Made by a program: the position numbers and the translations under genes
Shown: positions 63,001 through 64,000 of the stretch, piece after piece
Layout: each line of letters opens with the position of its first letter
Numbering within the stretch: the stretch's first letter is position 1
The notes under the pieces: generated by a model
Database searches by the model: none
Told to the model about the DNA's origin: nothing
The model's input: only the letters and a program-made list of their open reading frames with translations
NCBI GenBank assembly: GCA_903813345.2
Contig: CAIIXF020000012.1
Coordinates: 16,054,020-16,118,019 of the forward strand
Source of the DNA: Owenia fusiformis
Lineage: Eukaryota > Annelida > Polychaeta > Sabellida > Oweniidae
DNA: 64,000 bases
Reading direction: 5' to 3'

Positions 63001-63579
63001 CAACTGGGGATGAATATTTTGAATGAGAATGAATATTAGCAGAAAAACTAATTAAACATGATTAAACTACAGTTTGTTGACAGATGACGCTACTTAGTGT
63101 TAGAAATTTCCAAAACTGCAGCTTAGCAAAAAATTTTATAAAAAACGCTGCTCCACCTAATTCAATCATTGAAAATATGTATTGACTTTGAGTCACTACC
63201 AATAAACCAATTTAAATGAAACTCATACAGTCTCAAGCAAACTTACTACCCTGTCTCATGTAAAAGTTTGAGCATCCAACTCCTCATATTATAAAATCTA
63301 GAGCCAACGGTAAGAAACTTTTTGATCGGCCCTTGTATAACTAAAGTGAACAATGCTTTGAGCAGATTAAAATATGCTTACATTGAAAAAATTTTCTATG
63401 GATAGATTCTGATTACATTAGGCGGTTTCTTATTCATATTATCAAGTTTGTTTCTTTTCTAGGTTACGCAAGACATTACGTACAGAGAGCAACTGTAAAC
63501 TACACACTCTGCTAGGAGAGTTTCTCCAGCAGACCAATGAGGTGCAAGAAGCCCTGGATCAGTTCAGCATTGCTCTCAG
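32927..63579 (+). CDS. ANAPC7: Anaphase-promoting complex subunit 7 (APC7/CDC23-like TPR protein), partial, 10 exons
   Basis: Exons are 32927-33042, 55381-55494, 56151-56238, 57205-57300, 57899-57987, 58489-58603, 60830-60971, 61803-61906, 62281-62438 and 63463-63579. All phases agree and give 379 codons plus 2 nt. The protein aligns with vertebrate APC7 from its LDGIPSRQR region to the SIALSLDP region: LEGISSKQRS, YKEVLKECPLALQAAIGLMSLGVKG, EALLLKGIAL, ATVHFREALRIAP and LHTLLGEFL are clear. By family knowledge APC7 is a tandem-TPR scaffold of the APC/C ubiquitin ligase, in the nucleus and on mitotic structures. The N-terminal ~135 residues and the acidic C-terminus were not found in the window. 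Four of the ten exons carry acceptor-containing tandem arrays. Confidence 0.92.
33605..33940 (+). pseudogene. Possible non-LTR retrotransposon C-terminal relic
   Basis: One frame is open for about 110 codons with a single stop near 33750. It contains VWPYIDCVSKIL, FIEAID, SLNLYRKLKF and NLEEDRKR in an order resembling the region after the reverse transcriptase in many invertebrate LINE proteins. It has no start and no catalytic motif. The match is by eye only. Confidence 0.35.
33941..35420. other. Non-coding intron sequence
   Basis: AAATTGAATTATGAATATTC followed by GAGGACATTTAAATC is duplicated near 34080 and 34265. A GAGGTGACATATTGTTA repeat starts near 34872. I see no gene. Confidence 0.5.
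35420..35860. repeat. Second relic of the AGGTCA-rich repeat
   Basis: CATCTACAAGATCTCAGAAG, ATTTGACCTTCAATGACCTT and AGGTCAAAAAAGGTCAAAG match the Helitron-like block at 47-54 kb in diverged form. Confidence 0.6.
36256..38860. mobile_element. CACCCCATGCAGACAGA element with 5-bp TSD, split by a nested insertion
   Basis: The termini CACCCCATGCAGACAGAT are inverted, and GTATC flanks both sides (36251-36255, 38861-38865). Inverted homology extends about 85 bp (to AAACTAGAAAGATTTTGTCA). The end sequence matches the element at 17541-18390. Removing the nested element (36538-38536) leaves about 600 bp. The right part contains a hairpin with ~45-bp arms at 38660-38780. Confidence 0.87.
36538..38536. 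mobile_element. 2.0-kb TTAA-target element nested in the previous one
   Basis: GGGGACTCATCTCTAACC at the left is inverted as GGTTAGAGATGAGTCCCC at the right, with TTAA on both sides (36534-36537, 38537-38540). The interior holds a ~450-bp direct duplication (AAATCGACGGTGGAACCTTT near 37520 and 37970). A TTAA target with a GGGG terminus suggests Kolobok- or piggyBac-type mobilisation (inference). No transposase is seen. Confidence 0.85.
38866..39496. other. Non-coding intron sequence
   Basis: No gene, RNA or clear repeat is seen. Confidence 0.4.
39497..39984. mobile_element. MITE, AACACCCCAGTCACATTT termini, copy 2
   Basis: It is nearly identical over most of its length to 27195-27671. The right end has lost the TAACT of the terminus (GAAATGTGGGGTGT), a small deletion. 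High identity between copies suggests recent activity. Confidence 0.85.
40566..40668. repeat. Near-perfect hairpin, ~49-bp arms, 4-5-base loop
   Basis: AAAGGACCACGAGTTGTTTG at the left pairs with CAAACAACTCGTTGTCCTTT at the right, and pairing continues to GCATG/CATGC around a short loop. There are only a few mismatches. It could be a tiny foldback MITE or, if transcribed, a small-RNA precursor. Nothing in the sequence decides. Confidence 0.8.
40990..42285. repeat. ~57-bp minisatellite overlapping the 3' end of the GPCR gene
   Basis: CTTGAAAAACATTTTAAGACACAGG and variants recur about 20 times. Most units are 57 bp, some with an extra TTTTCAATTG block. Read on the minus strand, each unit carries codons for CVPTCVLKCFSRSEDN and a TGA. 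The rightmost unit (about 42223-42275) is the real C-terminus and stop of the GPCR. Confidence 0.93.
42223..43230 (-). CDS. Single-exon class A (rhodopsin-like) orphan GPCR, 335 aa
   Basis: An uninterrupted 335-aa frame has seven hydrophobic segments. N-glycosylation sites are at N7 and N11. TM1 has Asn46 (GMTLTNLLLV). C109 before TM3 and C182 in the second outer loop can form the usual disulphide. TM3 ends VDRYIAI (Arg134), TM4 has W159, and TM7 has NPIVF (N300-P301). Three features are unusual: the TM2 position normally Asp reads Gly (NIACAGML, G74), the TM6 CWxP reads MWCA, and NPxxY has Phe. The last 16 residues (CVPTCVLKCFSRSEDN) are encoded by the first unit of the adjacent minisatellite. 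The gene lies antisense in an ANAPC7 intron. The ligand is not predictable; lineage-specific intronless receptors of this kind are common in invertebrate deuterostomes and lophotrochozoans. Confidence 0.92.
   Translation of the reverse strand: MNSNQQNTTENVSTKFPWQNSQHPISVFIGLHSLSACLALGMTLTNLLLVVTVLRNRRLQTPTNIIVFNIACAGMLQGAVGTVIRILMNYEYDIAKKVIYGAVTSKYICIIRLITSNFPGTFILYMFVVVSVDRYIAIQHPYKYNKVMKHVAKTCAACWFLTVLPFISTILSLKEYTSAEVCDNFSTWLQSKGGFMYITIGMNITIGTILHVKILWVAHKHRRGILSQLEAVDHSKAVAYKKGFKTLKSTITLFGFFVGMWCAFIALRGMGTIIFGSNAPVLKIWQELISKPLLIVFLLNPIVFAAKRIVKSNEKMSETCVPTCVLKCFSRSEDN
43231..43734. other. 5' flank of the GPCR gene
   Basis: It is non-coding apart from small overlapping frames. I see no convincing TATA box. 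Confidence 0.4.
43735..45265. mobile_element. Complete GATATGG-family foldback, interrupted by a MITE
   Basis: The left end AAAGGATTGGTCTCGATATGG and the right end CCATATCGATACCCATCCTTT are inverted. Without the nested MITE it is about 745 bp. The internal inverted pair around TTAGACCTCTCAATATTATA makes it largely self-complementary. Partial copies occur at 21532, 30614 and 46589. Confidence 0.82.
44386..45169. mobile_element. MITE, CACACACGGGAATTTCGCG termini, nested in a foldback
   Basis: The left end CACACACGGGAATTTCGCGTC continues to TATTCCTCCGC; the right end is its inverse, GCGGAGGAATA to CCCGGTTGTG. Comparison with uninterrupted copies (GATCATTAAATTGAC at 46683 in reverse) places the insertion in CCATTAAATTG with a TT duplication (44384-44385, 45170-45171). 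Confidence 0.83.
45530..46190. repeat. ~172-bp local tandem duplication plus older copies
   Basis: GACCAGTTGCAT followed by AAGTGTTCAGAGAGTGTTCAG occurs at 45839 and 46011 with matching downstream blocks. More diverged CATAAAATAAGTT units precede it. It is non-coding. Confidence 0.75.
46589..47085. mobile_element. GATATGG-family foldback copy truncated by the Helitron-like block
   Basis: It starts GGTATCGATGTGGCGAACTG and retains the AACGTGGTTAGGTCTCTCAA centre. The right end is replaced by TATTAGGAGGCCCC at about 47088. Confidence 0.72.
47086..49035 (+). mobile_element. Helitron-like element 1 with ~447-bp internal tandem repeats
   Basis: The 5' zone carries AGGAGGCCCC/GGGGGCCTCCT hairpins (two in a row). 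The 3' end is a GATTGCTTGCAATC hairpin, then AAATCTCTAG, followed by TT. A GGGCCTCC block just inside the 3' end is the inverse of the 5' AGGAGGCCC. The interior has about three and a half units of ~447 bp (CAACTTGCTTCAAAT-type start at 47533, 47982, 48429, 48877). A hairpin before a terminal CTAG and subterminal inverted repeats fit Helentron/HINE elements. No Rep/helicase is seen. Confidence 0.62.
49120..51073 (+). mobile_element. Helitron-like element 2 (GACTCCAGAT family)
   Basis: The 5' zone has the hairpin GACTCCAGATGAAATCTGGAGTC. The 3' zone has AGATCTGGAGTCTG, then the hairpin GAAATTGAACTCGTTCAATTTC, CAAAATCTAG and TT. The interior has two diverged ~590-bp units (GGTTCGGAAGTTATG; GTGTCCGAAAAGTAGGTC). 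It appears to sit next to or inside a truncated AGGAGGCCC-type 5' end at 49036-49107. Confidence 0.6.
50775..50970 (+). repeat. Pyrimidine-rich CCTATCCTT microsatellite
   Basis: TATCCTTCCTATTC-type words fill about 190 bp, followed by (CATC)n. This is simple sequence inside Helitron-like element 2. Confidence 0.85.
51074..52884 (+). mobile_element. Helitron-like element 3, with ~900-bp internal duplication
   Basis: It starts with CCTAAGCATTTTTCTCC after the previous CTAG|TT and ends in the GATTGCTTGCAATC hairpin, CAAAAGTCTAG and TT. The stretch 51170-51640 is duplicated at 52080-52560. Confidence 0.58.
52885..54708 (+). mobile_element. Helitron-like element 4, close copy of element 1
   Basis: From about 52980 onward it matches 47310-49035 with only scattered differences, ending in the same GATTGCTTGCAATC hairpin and ATCTCTAG followed by TT. 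The first ~100 bases differ from element 1, so the two may be separate insertions or a duplication with a different left edge. Confidence 0.6.
54890..55420 (+). repeat. ~102-bp tandem array containing an ANAPC7 splice acceptor
   Basis: Acceptor-exon edges (CCAG|AGAATGTCC or variant) start at 54974, 55077, 55180, 55282 and 55381, giving spacings of 103, 103, 102 and 99. Each unit has the T-rich tract, the acceptor and ~50 bases like the exon start. The last unit is the true exon (55381-55494). From 55180 on, the frame is open through all three units. Confidence 0.94.
55381..55494 (+). CDS. ANAPC7: ANAPC7 exon encoding the ECPLALQAAIGLMSLGVKG segment
   Basis: It runs from phase 2 to phase 2. 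It encodes ECPLALQAAIGLMSLGVKG and on to GHTDW, matching the family's QCPLALDAILGLLSLSVKG. Acceptor TTTTCCAG, donor GTATGT. If the upstream acceptor at 55180 were used, 67 in-frame residues would be added. Confidence 0.92.
55860..55960. repeat. Short GACACCTCTGTGTGT repeat
   Basis: A ~38-bp unit of GACACCTCTGTNTGT words is repeated two to three times in an ANAPC7 intron. Confidence 0.75.
56151..56238 (+). CDS. ANAPC7: ANAPC7 exon encoding LPSWIKGHAFAASKDYSSAI
   Basis: The T-rich acceptor ATTTTTTCAG and donor GTAAGA flank 88 nt. The product matches the family's SVWIKAYAFVHTGDNSRAIS. No array is present at this junction. Confidence 0.92.
56311..56512. mobile_element. MITE, CAGGGATCTCCCC termini
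   Basis: CAGGGATCTCCCCAGGAT is inverted as ATGCTGGGGAGATCACTG. The flanks CAATG (56306-56310) and CAATA (56513-56517) are a 5-bp target duplication with one change. A related remnant lies at 31541. Confidence 0.82.
56620..57250 (+). repeat. 75-bp tandem array containing an ANAPC7 splice acceptor, 8 units
   Basis: Exon-like starts (CAG or TAG|GCACAG) lie at 56679, 56754, 56829, 56904, 56980, 57055, 57130 and 57205, spaced 75 bp apart with one 76. Each unit also contains AACCTTG|GTAACT, a donor-like site 40 nt after the acceptor. The last unit is the true exon, where the sequence continues TGAGGCACATT instead of TAACTGAGG. Confidence 0.95.
57205..57300 (+). CDS. ANAPC7: ANAPC7 exon encoding AQLRDSTDVLCNLGEAHFLSGD
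   Basis: A phase-0 exon of 96 nt; acceptor GTTACAG, donor GTGAGT. It encodes RDSTDVLCNLGEAHFLSGDY, matching the family's RDNVDLLGSLADLYFRAGD. It is the last unit of the 75-bp array. Confidence 0.92.
57668..57867. mobile_element. MITE, CAGGCCCGTAGCCAG termini
   Basis: CAGGCCCGTAGCCAG is inverted as CTGGCTACGGGCCTG. CCACT flanks both sides (57663-57667, 57868-57872). Runs of G and C lie next to the ends. It is inserted about 30 bp upstream of an ANAPC7 acceptor. Related fragments lie at 13363, 14996 and 29543. Confidence 0.9.
57899..57987 (+). CDS. ANAPC7: ANAPC7 exon encoding AHSLDPLLLYKMDLLAYLLY
   Basis: Acceptor TTTATTTCAG, donor GTATAG; 89 nt. The product matches the family's AQMLDPYLIKGMDVYGYLLAREG. 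Confidence 0.9.
58325..58445. repeat. Two-copy ~65-bp repeat in an ANAPC7 intron
   Basis: ATGCAGAATATG, AGGCAGAAAAAAGTAATAATA and CCATGATCACCA occur twice in order. It is non-coding. Confidence 0.7.
58489..58603 (+). CDS. ANAPC7: ANAPC7 exon encoding the EPWVAMGYYCLATKKGTRAV TPR
   Basis: Acceptor TGATTTCAG, donor GTATGG; 115 nt. FAPEPWVAMGYYCLATKKGT matches the family's AEPWVVSGCHSFYSKRYSRA, a TPR helix pair. Confidence 0.91.
58695..58830. repeat. Dispersed CACCACCACAAGTGGTGACA repeat
   Basis: CACCACCACAAGTGGTGACA, then TATTGTTATAGTC, is shared with 31829 and, in weaker form, with 10200, 34872 and 40340. The element's ends are not resolved. Confidence 0.55.
58990..60900 (+). repeat. 95-bp tandem array containing an ANAPC7 splice acceptor, 20 units
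   Basis: TGTAG|GGCTACATG junctions lie at 59019, 59114, 59209, 59304, 59399, 59494, 59589, 59687, 59782, 59877, 59972, 60067, 60162, 60257, 60352, 60450, 60545, 60640, 60735 and 60830. Spacing is 95 bp, with two 98-bp units (59589-59687 and 60352-60450). Both long units are followed by the same AATAATAACAT variant, so blocks of eight units (763 bp) were duplicated. The unit at 60830 is the true exon; upstream units run into TGA after ~75 bases. One unit (59209) has AAG instead of TAG. Confidence 0.97.
60830..60971 (+). CDS. ANAPC7: ANAPC7 exon encoding the EALLLKGIALFDMKKLQEAT TPR
   Basis: 142 nt, donor GTGATG. EALLLKGIALFDMKKLQEAT and HFREALRIAPYRYEAHK match the family's QALLLKGAALRNMGRVQEAI and HFREAIRLAPCRLDCYE. 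Twenty equivalent acceptors precede it; only this one gives an open frame. Confidence 0.93.
60972..61802. other. ANAPC7 intron
   Basis: No repeat or gene is recognised. The acceptor at the end is TTTATTTTTCAG. Confidence 0.5.
61803..61906 (+). CDS. ANAPC7: ANAPC7 exon encoding LVHCYLATGHRTREAISLAG
   Basis: 104 nt, donor GTAAGT. LVHCYLATGHRTREAISLAG and LGNNARSLT match the family's LIECYLASNSIREAMVMANN and LGANAQTLT. Confidence 0.92.
62281..62438 (+). CDS. ANAPC7: ANAPC7 exon encoding LYASVLAKETLSIEKAKSYL
   Basis: 158 nt, acceptor TGTTTCAG, donor GTAAGT. EKAKSYLEKAM and LEAVFTMVEIHQKQQQWDKG match TPR repeats of APC7. Confidence 0.92.
62688..63335 (+). mobile_element. Mariner-like element, CAAGGGCCGATCAAAAAG termini, in ANAPC7 intron
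   Basis: CAAGGGCCGATCAAAAAGTT is inverted at the right, with TA on both sides (62686-62687, 63336-63337). The inverted arms are about 200 bp, up to GGTGGAGCAGCG/CGCTGCTCCACC. Between them a plus-strand stretch reads DRMDRYRKCIATGDEYF, similar to the first catalytic motif region of mariner transposases (TGDE). The transposase is otherwise deleted. Confidence 0.85.
63463..63579 (+). CDS. ANAPC7: ANAPC7 exon encoding LHTLLGEFLQQTNEVQEALD
   Basis: 117 nt, acceptor TTTTCTAG, donor GTATTT, ending in phase 2. LRKTLRTESNCKLHTLLGEF and EALDQFSIAL match the family's last TPR (LHRILGDFL ... EAMDQYSIALS). Further exons should lie to the right of the window. Confidence 0.91.
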
Positions 63580-64000
63580 GTATTTAATTAATTTCCCATA
63601 ATGCATCTGGTAAAAGCAGATGATTTTTGAAGGAGTAAAAAGAGCAGAGAAATATGATAAGGAAGAGTTGGAATATTTCCCTAGAATTAATACCATATTC
63701 TCTGTACTAAGGGTTCGCCCCATAATCAAGTGGGCGATAATAGAGTATTTACATTAAACACAATCTTTACCTTAAACTCTCCAATAAAAATGTTGAGAGG
63801 ATCAGAGTGATTTGGAAATAAAAAGTCTGTGTGCTTCCCTTAATGCAAAGGAATAAAGCAAACTTTAAGAGAAACTTTGTCTAATATTTCAGAATTCATA
63901 ACGCAAAGCAATAACGCAGACATTAACTTGGAAATGTTGACGTTTTATTTCAGTATTGACCTTGACGCATATTATTAGATTACATTGAAAACCCTTCGTC
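63580..64000. other. ANAPC7 intron to window edge, partly MITE-like
   Basis: GGGCGATAATAGAGT near 63740 resembles GAGCGATAATAGAGT near 3020 inside the MITE at 2832-3785, so part of this stretch may be a related element. No confident exon is seen. Confidence 0.4.

Noticed and set aside
63954-63978. Candidate last ANAPC7 exon (TTTATTTCAG then SIDLDAYY and TAG)
   Set aside because: The phase fits and SIDLD resembles the family's SLDPND, but it lacks the expected acidic tail and the area resembles MITE sequence. Kept out of the gene model.

Overview
This window is invertebrate animal DNA: very AT-rich, with GT-AG introns, short exons in long introns, abundant DNA transposons, and genes of recognisable metazoan families (microsomal P450, class A GPCR, APC/C subunit 7). 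A hemichordate-, echinoderm-, lancelet- or lophotrochozoan-like marine invertebrate fits, but the sequence alone does not fix the species. No prokaryotic operon, tRNA, rRNA or CRISPR was found.

Layout. 1-1480 is the end of a ~183-bp satellite. 3.9-9.6 kb and 16.4-21.1 kb hold two intact, tandem, minus-strand clan-2-type cytochrome P450 genes. Each has six coding exons of identical lengths and encodes 495 aa. Their flanks are also duplicated, so each copy shows the empty site for transposons in the other: a TA-target MITE and a mariner relic on the copy A side, a 3.5-kb CACTA-like element and a 7.6-kb nested insertion on the copy B side. A third P450 copy survives only as an intron/exon relic at 31.4-32.0 kb. 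From 32.6 kb to the right edge runs ANAPC7 on the plus strand. Ten coding exons are visible; the N-terminal and last exons are not. Its 22.3-kb intron (33.0-55.4 kb) contains a single-exon minus-strand orphan GPCR (42.2-43.2 kb), many MITEs, and a 7.6-kb block of Helitron-like repeats carrying perfect nuclear-receptor DR1 motifs.

Most unusual signal. Five intron-exon junctions in two unrelated genes (P450 copy B exon 3 and four ANAPC7 exons) carry tandem arrays. Each array's unit is the end of the intron, the 3' splice site and the first few dozen bases of the exon. Copy numbers are 4, 5, 8, 9 and 20; in each, the exon-proximal unit is the real junction and the others are decoy acceptors. None lies at a donor site. 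A sixth array duplicates the 3' end of the GPCR reading frame including its stop codon. I know of no standard name for this pattern, and it is the main thing to check.

Transposon landscape. I resolve at least ten terminal-inverted-repeat families, several with target-site duplications read directly. They include a 5-bp-TSD family with CACCCYATG termini (Transib-like hypothesis), CAG...CTG families with about 5-bp TSDs, TTAA-target elements, TA-target mariner-like elements with ~200-bp TIRs, and large foldback elements that serve as landing sites for further insertions.
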